A DNA stretch of 57,142 nt, taken from Alphaproteobacteria bacterium (lineage in GTDB: Bacteria; Pseudomonadota; Alphaproteobacteria; Kiloniellales; DSM-21159). Numbering within the stretch: position 1 is the stretch's first letter; each line of letters begins with the position of its first letter. The position numbers and the translations under genes were made by a program. Below are positions 33,999 through 44,100 of this stretch, piece by piece. The notes below the pieces were generated by a model. It did no database searches and had not been told where the DNA came from. It saw nothing but the letters and a program-made list of their open reading frames with translations. The stretch covers positions 1 through 57,142 of the forward strand of contig JAUILQ010000033.1 of NCBI GenBank assembly GCA_030433005.1, given 5' to 3'.

Positions 33999-36610
33999 CC
34001 CGGCTCGCGAGCGGCGAGCGACGAGAAGGCCGCCGCCAGGCGCGCGTCCTCCGCCTCGGCTCGGCCCGCCGCCCGGGCCAGCTCCGCGCCCAGGCCGGGC
34101 GCCCCCGGCAGCGCCGGGTCCGGCCCGGGCGCCGCCCCGGACTGGCCGGGCGCCGCGCCGCCCGGCGCCGCGTCCCCGCCGCCGCCCGCATCCCCGCTCG
34201 TGCCCTCGGGCGCGCCACCCGTCGTGCTCCCGGCCGGAGTGCCGTCCGGTTCCCCGCCGCCGCTCCCGTCCGGCGCGTCGCCGTCGGGGCCGGACCCCGG
34301 GCTGACCGTGCCGTAGGGCCCGACGACGAGCCCTTGTCCCGGGTAGGACCCGAAGTTCAGTTGGCCGAACGCGTCCAACTGCTGGTTCAGCCGGTTGAAG
34401 CGGTTCAGGATAGCATCCCGGAAGAACGAGTTTTCGAGGCCAGGGGGGAGACTGGAAGGACCCGGCCTCCCGGGCCCGAGGCTGAGAGTCTGATGGGCGA
34501 TGTACAACAGGATACCCGACACCGCAGGCCCGGAGGGGCCTGAATTCTGCCCGACGGTCGTCTGCAGTGTCGGGGCATTCGTGCTCCGGCCGTTCTGGGC
34601 GAGCTGCGTGGCGTTGGGAGAGGCCGCCGCCTGCCGAACCTCGATGGCGAAGCTCGCGGCCGCGCTGGTCCGGATGCCGTCGCTGCTGGTCACGCTGAAG
34701 CTGTCGCTGCCGGCGGCCGTGCCGCTCGCGCTGCGGTAGACCACCCGCCCGGCCGCCAGGTCGGCCGAGGTGAAGCTGTCGCCGGCGCCGAGCGCGCTGC
34801 CGCTCAGCAGCAGGCTGCCCTTGGCCGGCGCGGCGCTCAGGCGGTAGGTGAAGTCGGTCACGCCCTCCGGATCGCGGGAGCCGAGCAGATCCGCGCCGAT
34901 GGTCACGCTCCCGCCGGACTGCACCGTGGCCCCGGCGTTGGTGGTGATCGTCGGCGCCCGGTTGGCCGCGACCGAGACCGTCACGCTGTCGCTGTCGCTC
35001 GCCGAGCCGTCGCTGGTCGAGACCTGCAGGCTCAGCGTGCCGGTCGCCCCCGGGTTCGGCGTCAGCCTCAGGCCGGCGAGCCGCGCGTTGATCTCGGCCG
35101 CCGTGCCGCGCAGCACCAGGGTCCCGCTGCCGTTGCCCGAGACGCTGCCGCCGCCGTCGCCGACCGAGAGGGTGGCGCCGCTGACGCTCAGCGTCGTCGT
35201 CAGGCTGCCGCCGTCGGCGTCGGCGACGGTGATCCCGCTCAGGTCCGTGGCGACGCCCTCCGTCGCCGAGCGGGCGCCGCCGACGCTGTTGACCGGCGCC
35301 TGGTTGGCGGCGGTGACCGTGATGCCGATCGTGCCGCTGTTGGCCGAGACCTCGCCGCTGTGCGAGCTGACGTCGATGAAGACGGCGCCGCCCGGGCTCG
35401 CGGAGAAGCTGCCCATGTAGATGTCGTCGAGAGCGCGGAAGGTCAGGCCGCGCTCCTCGCCGGTGAAGCCGTCGGCAGGCACGAAGCGGATCTGCGTGGT
35501 GACCGACAGCACCAGGGCGTTGGAATCGGCGACGGCGCTGCCGATGGTCGTCCAGTCGCTGCCGTTGGTCGACCACTGCCAGGTCCCCGACGAGAGCGCG
35601 TCCGCCGTGTTGCCGACGATGGCATAGCCGGCGGCCGTCTCTCCGGGATCGGGGTCGGTGACGGTGATGCCGATGCTGTTGAGGGCACGACCGGCGAAGC
35701 TCTGGTCGCTCGCGGACACGGTGGGCAGCGTGCCGTTGCCGGTCACGCTCGGTACCGCGAGCAGCTCGCCGTAGCCGGAGGCCGCGAAGGCCTGGGCGAC
35801 GGGGCTCTCGGCGACGTCGCCGTGCCGCGCCTCCAGCACCCAGTCGCCGCCCCTGGCGGCCGCGCCGGTCGCGTCGCTCGAGGCCGCGACGTCGGCGCCG
35901 GCCGCCTGCGCGAAGGCCTCGAGGAAGGCCCGGCCGGCGCCGTCGGCGGCCACCGAGCAGCCGTAGAGCAGGATGTCGCCCTCGGCCGAGAGGGCCGCGC
36001 CGATGCGCGCCAGCGCCTCGGCCTGGTCGGCGAGATTGCCGCTCGACACCCGGCCGCTGCCGAAATCCAGGGCGCCGACCGCGCCGTGGCTGACGATGTG
36101 GACCGCCGCGACCGCGCGCTGCCCCTCGAGCGCCGCGGCGATCTGCGCCAGCGCCGGCGAGGCGGCATCGAGCATCACCACCCTCACCTGCGCGCCGAGA
36201 CCGGCGAGCAGGCTCTCCGCGTCCGCGACGGCGGCATCGACGAAGACGAACTCGGCACCGGCCTGCACGGCTTCGGACCGGGAATCCGACGCGCCGGCGG
36301 CTGCCGGCAGCATGCCGGACAGCGCGAGCGCGAGATCCTCGGTCGTGGGCGCACCGCCGGCCGCGGGCGAGGAAGCCTCATGGGCCGGGGCGCCGGCACC
36401 CTGGTCCCGATCGGCGGCCTCGCGCGCGGCCGTGTCCGCCGCTTCCTGGCCGGCCTGTTCGGCGGCGGTCGCCGCCGCGGCGGCGTCGAGCAGGAGCCGC
36501 GGCTCCAGCGCGTATGCGAGTGCCGCACCCTGGTCGCGGGCCGGCGACGCCGCCCACTCCCGCGCCGCAGACCGTCGATCGCCCTGCGACCCCTGGACGC
36601 GCCGAGCCAT
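33974..36610 (-). CDS. LEPR-DUF4347-cadherin-like surface/secreted protein (shorter paralogue)
   Basis: 878-residue protein. Order: an N-terminal LEPRLLLDAA motif (about residue 40); a DUF4347 domain with VHIVSHG (His175) and LLYGCSVA (Cys218), ending in GGDWVLEARHGDV; then cadherin/CSPG-like Asp-Gly repeats (GSRDPEGVTDFTYRLSAAPA, DSFTSADLAAGRVVY); a Pro/Gly/Asp-rich low-complexity region; and a C-terminal ELARAAGRAEAEDARLAAAF motif. Such LEPR proteins are usually large type I-secreted or surface adhesins. The His and Cys are positioned like the dyad of caspase-fold peptidases, but catalysis is unproven. Start ATG 36610 is chosen; GTG codons lie just upstream. A TolC-like gene is 2.4 kb away. 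Confidence 0.85.
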   Translation of the reverse strand: MARRVQGSQGDRRSAAREWAASPARDQGAALAYALEPRLLLDAAAAATAAEQAGQEAADTAAREAADRDQGAGAPAHEASSPAAGGAPTTEDLALALSGMLPAAAGASDSRSEAVQAGAEFVFVDAAVADAESLLAGLGAQVRVVMLDAASPALAQIAAALEGQRAVAAVHIVSHGAVGALDFGSGRVSSGNLADQAEALARIGAALSAEGDILLYGCSVAADGAGRAFLEAFAQAAGADVAASSDATGAAARGGDWVLEARHGDVAESPVAQAFAASGYGELLAVPSVTGNGTLPTVSASDQSFAGRALNSIGITVTDPDPGETAAGYAIVGNTADALSSGTWQWSTNGSDWTTIGSAVADSNALVLSVTTQIRFVPADGFTGEERGLTFRALDDIYMGSFSASPGGAVFIDVSSHSGEVSANSGTIGITVTAANQAPVNSVGGARSATEGVATDLSGITVADADGGSLTTTLSVSGATLSVGDGGGSVSGNGSGTLVLRGTAAEINARLAGLRLTPNPGATGTLSLQVSTSDGSASDSDSVTVSVAANRAPTITTNAGATVQSGGSVTIGADLLGSRDPEGVTDFTYRLSAAPAKGSLLLSGSALGAGDSFTSADLAAGRVVYRSASGTAAGSDSFSVTSSDGIRTSAAASFAIEVRQAAASPNATQLAQNGRSTNAPTLQTTVGQNSGPSGPAVSGILLYIAHQTLSLGPGRPGPSSLPPGLENSFFRDAILNRFNRLNQQLDAFGQLNFGSYPGQGLVVGPYGTVSPGSGPDGDAPDGSGGGEPDGTPAGSTTGGAPEGTSGDAGGGGDAAPGGAAPGQSGAAPGPDPALPGAPGLGAELARAAGRAEAEDARLAAAFSSLAAREPGYSEVGAA

Positions 36611-36762
36611 TCCGACCACCGCCCCCTCCGAACTGCCGCGTCGAAGCCATGACGGACTGCACGGCGGTGACCTGCCGGCCGGCCATCCTTGATGCATGTT
36701 AAGCATTTTCCGTCGGGCACGGTAGCGGGATCCGAGCGCGAGCGAGTCGAGGCGCGCCGCTC

Positions 36763-37953
36763 CTACATGCGCCGCGGCACGAAGCGGGCGAACCAGGCGC
36801 CGGCGAAGAAGCTGAGCGCGCTGGCGACGAACACGAAGGGCAGCGGCAGGACCGCGAGGATCAGCGCGAAGACGCCCGGCGGGGCGACCTCGGAGACGTC
36901 GCGGTAGGTCACGAAGACCGTGGTCATGCCGGCGCGCTGCGAGGGCCGCACCGAGCGCAGGAACGGCAGGTTGCCGCTGACGTCGAGCGACATCGAGGCG
37001 AGCGCCGCGGCGACGATCAGCGCCGCCGCCAGCACCGGGGCGAGCGGCATGACCGCCGCCGCGGCCACGGTCACGCAGCCGCCCGCCAGGAAGGCGGCGA
37101 CGATGGTGAAGCGCACGCCGCGGCGCTCGACGACCCGGCCGACCAGCGGCGCCAGGAACAGCGTCGCGTTGCCGGCCGAGACCAGCAGCCCGCCGACTTC
37201 GGCGCCGAGACCGGCCTCGACCGCGAAGACCGGCACGTAGACGAAGAACATCACCCACCAGGCGCTGCGCGTGAAGGCGATCAGCCAGCCCAGGCGCAGG
37301 CGCGGCTGGGCGAAGAACCGCCCGACCTGGAGGAAGGGATTCGGCGCCGGGCTGCGGGCCCGCACGATGACCCGGTTGTCGCTCGCCCGGAGGAACCAGA
37401 AGTAGCCGAGCAGCAGCAGCGCGCAGCCGGCGCTCGCGAGATAGGGCACGGCGTGGCCGACCCGGGTCCAGAGGAACACGCCGAGCGCCGGCCCGACGGT
37501 CCAGGCCGTGGCGGCGAACAGCAGCCGCACCGGCTCCAGGCGGTTGAGCTCGCGCCCGCGGATGTAGTCCAGGATGTAGAGGTTGAGGCAGATCGCGAAG
37601 CAGGCCGCGCCGAACGCGCGCAGCAGCATGCCGGCGGCGCTGCCGGCCAGCGTCTCGCCGGCCAGCAGCAGGGCGGCGGCGATGCTGGCCACTGCGCCCA
37701 GCGAGTAGGTGAAGCGCCGGCTGATCAGCCGCACCAGCAGCGGGATCGTGAAGTTCATCAGCAGGCCGAGGCCGCTGACCAGGAAGTAGACCAGCGAGAC
37801 GCCGGCCGGGTCGCCGATCAGCGACAGGACCTGCAGCGGCACGACGCTGGCGACCAGCGCTCGGGTCGTCGATTCCAGGGCGAACAGCAGGGCGAAGGCG
37901 GTGGCGCCGGGCGCGCCGACGGCCTGCAGCCAGACAGGATGACGGACGTTCAT
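36763..37953 (-). CDS. MFS transporter
   Basis: 396-residue 12-span major facilitator protein. Typical features are an amphipathic start MNVRHPVWLQAVGAPGATAF, a cytosolic loop LVRLISRRFTYSLG between spans 2 and 3, and a second-half LVGRVVERRGVRFT loop. No antibiotic- or sugar-specific motif is clear. It lies between the LEPR gene and the alpha/beta hydrolase on the same strand, with 152 and 120 bases of spacing, so shared transcription is possible but not certain. The substrate cannot be inferred. Confidence 0.88.
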   Translation of the reverse strand: MNVRHPVWLQAVGAPGATAFALLFALESTTRALVASVVPLQVLSLIGDPAGVSLVYFLVSGLGLLMNFTIPLLVRLISRRFTYSLGAVASIAAALLLAGETLAGSAAGMLLRAFGAACFAICLNLYILDYIRGRELNRLEPVRLLFAATAWTVGPALGVFLWTRVGHAVPYLASAGCALLLLGYFWFLRASDNRVIVRARSPAPNPFLQVGRFFAQPRLRLGWLIAFTRSAWWVMFFVYVPVFAVEAGLGAEVGGLLVSAGNATLFLAPLVGRVVERRGVRFTIVAAFLAGGCVTVAAAAVMPLAPVLAAALIVAAALASMSLDVSGNLPFLRSVRPSQRAGMTTVFVTYRDVSEVAPPGVFALILAVLPLPFVFVASALSFFAGAWFARFVPRRM

Positions 37954-38073
37954 CGCCCACCGCGTCGCCCGACCGGCCGAAGGGACCGGCGCCCCGGGAA
38001 TCTCCTATAGGCGGCTTCCGGCAGCCGGCGTCATGCAAAAGCGGCATGGCCTGCCCGCCGGCGGCGGGCCCGC

Positions 38074-38934
38074 TCAGGCGCCGCCCTGCGTCGCGCCCGC
38101 CCCGGCCCGCTGCTCCAGGAAGGCCCGGACCGTCTCGGCCGTGCCCGGCTGCTCGTAGAGGTCGGCGTGGCGCCCCTGCTCGAGCGTGAAGAGGCGCTTA
38201 GGCTCGCGGGCCGCGGCCAGGAGGCGCCCGGCCATGGCGTAGGGCACGACGGCGTCGAGCCGGCCGTGCAGGATCAGCAGCGGCGCGCCGGCCGCAGCGA
38301 TGCGCGCCAGGCTGTCGAAGCGGTCGCGGACCAGCCAGCGCGCCGGCACGTACCAGTAGTGCTGCTGCGCGGCCTCGGCGATCGAGGTGAAGGGCGCTTC
38401 CAGGACCAGCCCGGCGACCGGCGCGCCGCGCGCCGCCTGCTCGGCGGCGAGCCGGGTGGCCACGCCGCTGCCCAGCGACTCGCCGTAGAGCACGACGCGC
38501 CCGGCCGCGAACCCGCGCTCTCCTAGCCAGCTCAGCACGCCGGCCGCGTCCGCCTGCAGCCCGGCCTCGCTCGGCGCGCCCGGATTGCCGGCATAGCCGC
38601 GGTACTCGGCGAGCAGCAGGCCCCAGCCGGCCGGCAGGACCTCGCGCAGCTTGCCGGCCCGCTCGCCGGCGTTGCCGGCGTTGCCGTGGAAGGCGAGCAG
38701 CACCCCCGGACAGGGGGCGGTGGAATCGCCGCCCGGCGGCCGCCAGAGGTGCGCGAGCGTCAGCCCGTCGGCGCTCGCGACCTCGATCCGCTCGAAGCCG
38801 TCGCCGAGGCGGGCCGGGTCCAGGAGTTCCCGCGTCGGCCGGAACAGCAGGCGACGCTGCTGGACGAACAGCAGGACGCAGAGGCCGAGATAGCCGAGGA
38901 CGAGGGCGGCGAGCGGCCAGAGCAGGACGGACAC
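38074..38934 (-). CDS. Membrane-anchored alpha/beta hydrolase
   Basis: 286-residue hydrolase with an N-terminal membrane helix (LLWPLAALVLGYLGLCVLL) and catalytic triad Ser153 (GESLG), Asp227 (LHGRLDAVVP) and His256 (EQGRHADLY); the oxyanion motif is FHGNAGNAG. The FRPTRELLDPARL and YRGYAGNPGAPSEAGL segments are typical of the Bem46/ABHD13-like family, whose natural substrates are mostly unknown. It precedes the MFS gene on the minus strand. Confidence 0.88.
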   Translation of the reverse strand: MSVLLWPLAALVLGYLGLCVLLFVQQRRLLFRPTRELLDPARLGDGFERIEVASADGLTLAHLWRPPGGDSTAPCPGVLLAFHGNAGNAGERAGKLREVLPAGWGLLLAEYRGYAGNPGAPSEAGLQADAAGVLSWLGERGFAAGRVVLYGESLGSGVATRLAAEQAARGAPVAGLVLEAPFTSIAEAAQQHYWYVPARWLVRDRFDSLARIAAAGAPLLILHGRLDAVVPYAMAGRLLAAAREPKRLFTLEQGRHADLYEQPGTAETVRAFLEQRAGAGATQGGA

Positions 38935-38963
38935 GGGCTAGGCGTCGGCCAGCGCGCGCACCG

Positions 38964-40973
38964 TCACGAGCCGGGCGTCAGGCCCTGGAAGAAGCGCTCG
39001 AGGACGCTGTCCCCGGCCGTCGCGTCCCCGCCGCTCGCTTCCGCGTCGCGCGTCCCGGCCTCGGACGGGGCGCCCGGCTGCGACCAGGTCACGCCGGTCC
39101 CCGGCTGGCGCGGCGCGGCCGGCTCGGCCGCCGCGGGCGCGTCGTCGCCCCGGCCGGCCGGGGCCAGCTCGACGGTCGGCCGGCTCGGCGCCGCCGGCGC
39201 TTGCGGACGCTCGATGGCGGGCTTGCTCAGCGCGGGGCTGCCGGTCGACGGCGGCGCCGGCCGAGGCGCCGGCGCTTCGGCGGCGGCCGTCTGGAAGCCC
39301 TCGGCGGACGCGTGCTCCGCTTCAGCCTTGTCCGGCCCAGCCTTGCCCGGCCCAGCCTTGTCCGGCCCAGCCTTGTCCGCCCCCTCCTGCACCGGAGCCG
39401 CGGGCTGCTGCGTGTCCGCGAGCGGCTCTTCCGGCACGAAGGCCGCCTCGGCCAGCGCCCCGCTCTGCCAGAGCTCCTCGGTCTCGCGGATCGCCGCGGC
39501 CAGGGTGTCGAGCGACCCGTCGGCGACGCTGTCGGGCAGCGGGTCGGCGCCGACCGACAGCAGGACCTGGCCGGAGGCGCTCTGCAGCCGGGCGTAGGCG
39601 AGGTCGCGGCGCAGCTGCGAAAGCAGCAGGTTCAGCTCGCTCTGGATGATCGGCAGGTCGCCCAGGCGGTCGGCGCGGCCGCCGGCGCGGAACTGCGCCA
39701 GGATGCGGTCGTCGATCTCGACCAGGTCGGCGCTGTTGACGAAGTCCTGGCGCGATTCCTGGAAGGTGATCCAGGCGACGTGGGCCTGGGTCACCACGGC
39801 GGCCGCGGTGGCGCGCCGGCGCGCCTGGACCAGGTCTTCCTGGGTCTCGGCCAGGTCGATCCGCGTCGGCCCGGTCAGCAGATTCAGAAGGTTCCAGGAG
39901 ATCCGCGCGCCGTACTCGTACCAGGTCTGGTTCACCAGGAAGGAGTTGCTGTCGTAGTTCAGCCCGGTGTTGAACTCGATGCCCGGCAGCATGCGCAGCA
40001 TCGCCTTGCGCGTCTCGTCCCGGCTGATCCGCGTCTGGTAGATGTCCTCGCGCAGCTCAGGCCGGTAGGTCAGCGCCAGGATCTCCAGCTCGTCCGGCGC
40101 CATCTCGATCCGCGGCACCGAAAAGTCGCTCTCGTCCGGCATCGCGACCTCGAAGGGCCGGTCGGGCGGCAGGTTCATCAGCGTCGCCAGCTCGGTCTTG
40201 GCGAGCAGCAGCTCGCGGCGCAGGTCGTGCAGCTGGCGCTGGGTGTCGATCAGGCTGCGCTGGTAGCTCAGCGCCTCGAGCGGCGAGCGCAGGCGCAGCT
40301 GCTCGATGCGCCGCGAATCGGCGCGCGCCGCCTCGACGCGCTCCAGCAGCGGGTCGATCTGGCCGAGCAGCCGCTGGCCGGCGACGGCGCGCCAGTAGGC
40401 CGAGCGCACGTCCTGGATGATCTGCTGGACGATGCGCCGGCGCTGCTCCTGCGCGATCAGCGCCCGGTCGGCCTGCTGGTTGGCCGCGTAGTAGCCGATG
40501 CCGAAGTCCAGAACGTTCCAGACGACGTTGAGGTCGGCCTGGATCAGGTTCTGGTCCTGGGAGGTCGAGGGCTCCAGCGACTCCTGGCCGGTGATCACCG
40601 AGCGGCTGGAGGAGGCGTTGACGTTGTTGCGCCGGGTCGCGGAGGCGCCGGCGTTGACCTGCGGCAGCAGGTCGTAGCGCGCGAGGTCGAGCTGGCGCTG
40701 CGAGAAGGCCTCCTCCATGACCCGGACGCGCTGGTCGAGGTTGTAGCGGACCGCGCGCGCCATGGCCTCGTAGAGGCCGAGCGGCCCCTGGATCGGCTCC
40801 TGCTCGCTGAACAGGCTGGCGTACTGCTCGGCCGCCTTCTGCTGCAGCTCCTCGGTGCTGTAGGGGTCAGGCTGGATCGCGCAGGCCGACAGCGCCATGG
40901 CCAGGCCCACGACGGCAACTGCCGTCCCCAGGCGCGGGACGCCCCCGCCACGCAAGTCACGACTTACAGACAC
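38964..40973 (-). CDS. TolC-family outer-membrane lipoprotein with long C-terminal tail
   Basis: 669-residue protein. GTG 40973 gives a lipoprotein signal with lipobox A-L-S-A-C (about residue 31). Residues about 60-500 are two OEP/TolC-type helical repeats (AYWRAVAGQRLLGQIDPLLERV, YRPELREDIYQTRISRDETR, AHVAWITFQESRQDFVNSADLVE). The last 150 residues are Pro/Ala-rich and contain a DKAGP tandem repeat, unusual for this family. TolC-type channels are the outer-membrane part of efflux or type I secretion systems. Its place between two LEPR giants suggests it could export them, but no ABC ATPase or membrane-fusion gene is in the window. Confidence 0.88.
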   Translation of the reverse strand: MSVSRDLRGGGVPRLGTAVAVVGLAMALSACAIQPDPYSTEELQQKAAEQYASLFSEQEPIQGPLGLYEAMARAVRYNLDQRVRVMEEAFSQRQLDLARYDLLPQVNAGASATRRNNVNASSSRSVITGQESLEPSTSQDQNLIQADLNVVWNVLDFGIGYYAANQQADRALIAQEQRRRIVQQIIQDVRSAYWRAVAGQRLLGQIDPLLERVEAARADSRRIEQLRLRSPLEALSYQRSLIDTQRQLHDLRRELLLAKTELATLMNLPPDRPFEVAMPDESDFSVPRIEMAPDELEILALTYRPELREDIYQTRISRDETRKAMLRMLPGIEFNTGLNYDSNSFLVNQTWYEYGARISWNLLNLLTGPTRIDLAETQEDLVQARRRATAAAVVTQAHVAWITFQESRQDFVNSADLVEIDDRILAQFRAGGRADRLGDLPIIQSELNLLLSQLRRDLAYARLQSASGQVLLSVGADPLPDSVADGSLDTLAAAIRETEELWQSGALAEAAFVPEEPLADTQQPAAPVQEGADKAGPDKAGPGKAGPDKAEAEHASAEGFQTAAAEAPAPRPAPPSTGSPALSKPAIERPQAPAAPSRPTVELAPAGRGDDAPAAAEPAAPRQPGTGVTWSQPGAPSEAGTRDAEASGGDATAGDSVLERFFQGLTPGS
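39323..39381. repeat. 15-base tandem repeat in the TolC-like gene
   Basis: CAGCCTTGTCCGGCC is repeated about four times in a row, encoding the DKAGP units of the C-terminal tail. Being a multiple of three, copy number changes would alter tail length without breaking the frame. Confidence 0.85.
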
Positions 40974-41140
40974 CTCGGATCCCCTCCCCCGGAGTCGGCG
41001 ACCGCCCGCCGCCGACGCGGCGCCACATTAGGTTGAAAGATGACGCCGAGCAAACCTTCCCGGCGGGCTTTCGCCCGCGGCTCCGGGCGCCCCGCCGTCG
41101 CGGCGACCGGCCGCCCGGCCCGCCGTCCGCCGGCGCCGCA

Positions 41141-44100
41141 CTAGCCCTCACGGCCAAGCGCAACCTCCGACAAGGCCGCCGCCAGACGCGCGGCCTCCAG
41201 GTCGTGGCTCCCCGCGGCGCGGGCAAGCTCGAGGCTGAGCGAAGGCGCATCCCACCGGCCCGTCACGGCGGCGAGCGCCGAGGCCAGGCGCGCGTCCGCG
41301 GCGTCCGGCCGCCCCTCGAGCGCGACGGACAGCCCTGTCGCCTGATCGCCGGCCGGCAGCGCGGCCGAGGCCGCGGCGGGGTCGTCCGGCGCCGACCGCG
41401 GAGCGGGCCCGGCGGCGGCGGCCGTCTGCGCCCCGCCCGGGAAGGGCACGAGCGGCAGCTCGTCGTCGTCGCCCTCGACCTCGAAGAGCGCGGTGTCGTC
41501 GGTGAGGAACTGCTCGATGCCGATCGGGATCCAGGAATTGCCGCTATAGACCAGCACCGTGAAACCGGCGCCGACGAAGTCCGAGATGATCGGGCTGAGC
41601 GCCGCCGAGCGCACGACCTGCAGGAAGCTCGCCGAGCCCGGGGTCAGGCTGCCGCCCTCGACCGAGCTGCGGAAGGCCTGGGACAGCGGCGAGTTGCCCT
41701 GGCCGAGACCGGTCAGCGACTGGTTGACGGTCTGCGGCGGCTGGCCCGTCTCGACGAAGGCCAGCTGCAGATTGCCGGCGCCGGTGTTGGCGAAGACCAG
41801 ATTGGCCGGGCCCTGGCGGCCGGTCTGGAGCGTCGAGTCCTGGCCCAGCACCGAGGCGTTGAGGTTGGCGACCTCGCCCGTGCCGCTGTCGGCGCCCTGC
41901 GTGATCGTGACCTCGACGCGCGCCACCTCGCTGCTGCGCACGCCGTCCGAGCTGGCCACCTGGAAGCTGTCGGCCGTGGCCGTGGTGCCGGCGGCGGCGC
42001 GGAAGGCGACCCGTCCGGCCGCGAGGTCCGCCGAGGTGAAGCTGTCGCCGACGCCGAGCACGCTGCCGTTCAGCAGCAGGTCTCCGGCCCCGGGCGTGCT
42101 GCGCAGGTGGTAGGTGAAGGCGGTCGCGCCCTCGGGATCGCTGGAGCCGAGGTGCGACGGCCCCAGCACGACGGTCTCGCCCGCCCCCAGCGTCGGGCCG
42201 CTGTTGGTGACGATGCTCGGCGCCTCGTTGCGCGCGATCGACACCGTGACGGCGTCGCTGTCGGTCTCCTGTCCGTCGCTGGTCGAGACGCTCAGGGTCC
42301 GGTTGCCGGTGACGCCGGGATCCGCCGTGAAGCGGAGGCTGGCCAGGCGCGCGTTGACCTGCGCCGCCGTGCCGCTGATCGCCAGCGTGCCCGTGCCGTT
42401 GCCGGTGACCGTGCCGCCGCCCTCGCCGACCGACAGGGTGCCGCCGGAGATGCGCAGCGTCGTGGTCAGGACGTCGCCGTCGGAATCGGCGACGGTCAGG
42501 CCCCCGAGATTGCCGGCGATGCCCTCGACCGCGCTCAGCCTGCCGGGCAGCGCGTTGACCGGTGCGTCGTTGGTGGTCATCGAGAAGCTGGCCGCCGCCG
42601 AGGTCGTGGCGCCGCCGCCGCCGTCGTCGGTGATGGTCGCGCTGAACCGGTGGGTGCCGGTCGTCTCGGGCGTGTAGAGCAGGTTGCGCAGCAGCGTCTG
42701 GACCAGCGCCGGCGAGGCGTTGGGGTTGAGATCGATGACCAGGTTGGCGGCATCCTGACCGTCCGCGCTCACCGTGCCGATCGCCGTGCCGCCGACGCGG
42801 ATGGTGGCGCCGTTGGTGATCGCGCTGCCGCCGTTGGCGGTCACCGCCGTGCCGTCGACCGAGAAGTCGCCGGTGAGCGCCGTGTCGGTGCGGGTGACCG
42901 TCAGGTTGCCGTTGTTGAAGTCTGCGTTGTCGAGATCGGCGAGCGTGGCGTCGCCGCCGAGGTCGACGTTCGCCGCCGTGCCGACGCTGCCGTCGACCGT
43001 GTCGCCGTCCAGGTTGCCGATGGTCGGGCGGTCGCGCACCGTGACCGCGATGGTGTCCGTGTCGCTGTTGGTGCCGTCGCTGGTCACCACCGTGATCGTC
43101 TGGTCGGTCGTGCTGTCGCTCGCCGCCGTGTAGCTGAGGCCGGCCAGCGCCGTGTTGACCTGGGCGAGCGTGCCGCTGACCGTCACGGTGCCGCTGCCGT
43201 TGCCGGTCACCGTGGCGCCGCCGCCGGTCGCGACCGACAGCGTGCCGCCGCCGACCGACAGGGTCGTGGTCACGCTGGCGCTGTCGGCATCGGCGACCGA
43301 CAGGCCGGCGATCGCCGTCGTCGAGCCGTCGACCACGCTCTGCGCGCCGGGCACCGTGTTGACCGGCGCCGCCTCGACGGTGACCGTGAAACCGGCCGCC
43401 GTCGAGGTCGCGGCACTGCTGCCGGCGTCGGTGATCGTCAGGCTGAAGGAGTTGCTGCCGCCGGTCGTCGAGCTGAACTGCAGGGCGCGGATCAGCTGCT
43501 GCACGCGCGCCGGCGTCGCGTTCGAGCCGAAGTTGAGGACCAGGTCGTTGGTGCCCTGCCCGTTGTTGACGGCGCTGACCGAGGCGATCGCGAGGCCGTC
43601 GACGAAGACGATCTCGCTGCTGGCGATCGTGCCGTCGGCATCGAGGGTCGAGGTGCCGGCGGCGACGCCGGTCGAGCCGCTGCCGGTCAAGGAGAAGTTG
43701 CCGGTCCCGCTGTTGCGGGTGATCGTCATGTTGCCGCCGTTGAAGTTGCCGCTGTCGGCGTCGCTCACCGTGGCGTTGCCGCCCTGGTCGATGGCGACCG
43801 CGACGCCGTTGGGCGTCGAGACGCTGTCGCCGTCGAGGTTCGAGACGACCGGCGGGTTCGGCGTCACGTTGAGAGTGAAGTTGGCAGTGGAGTCCTGGTC
43901 GCCGCCGTTGGACGTGCCGCCGCCGTCGTTGAGCGTCAGGGTGAAGGTGCGCGCCCCGAGGCTGCTCGGCGCCGAGTAGGTCAGCGCCCGCAGCAGGGTC
44001 TGGATCCTGGCCGAGGTGGCGTCGGCGGTGTCGAAGCTGATCTGCAGCGTGTTGCCGCCCTGGCCGTCGTTCGTCGCGTGGACCGTGCCGATCGCGGTGC

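Noticed and set aside
33974..38047. 1,357-residue frame extending the LEPR protein through the MFS gene
   Set aside because: The upstream portion is the shadow of the MFS coding sequence; ATG 36610 directly precedes the LEPR motif region.
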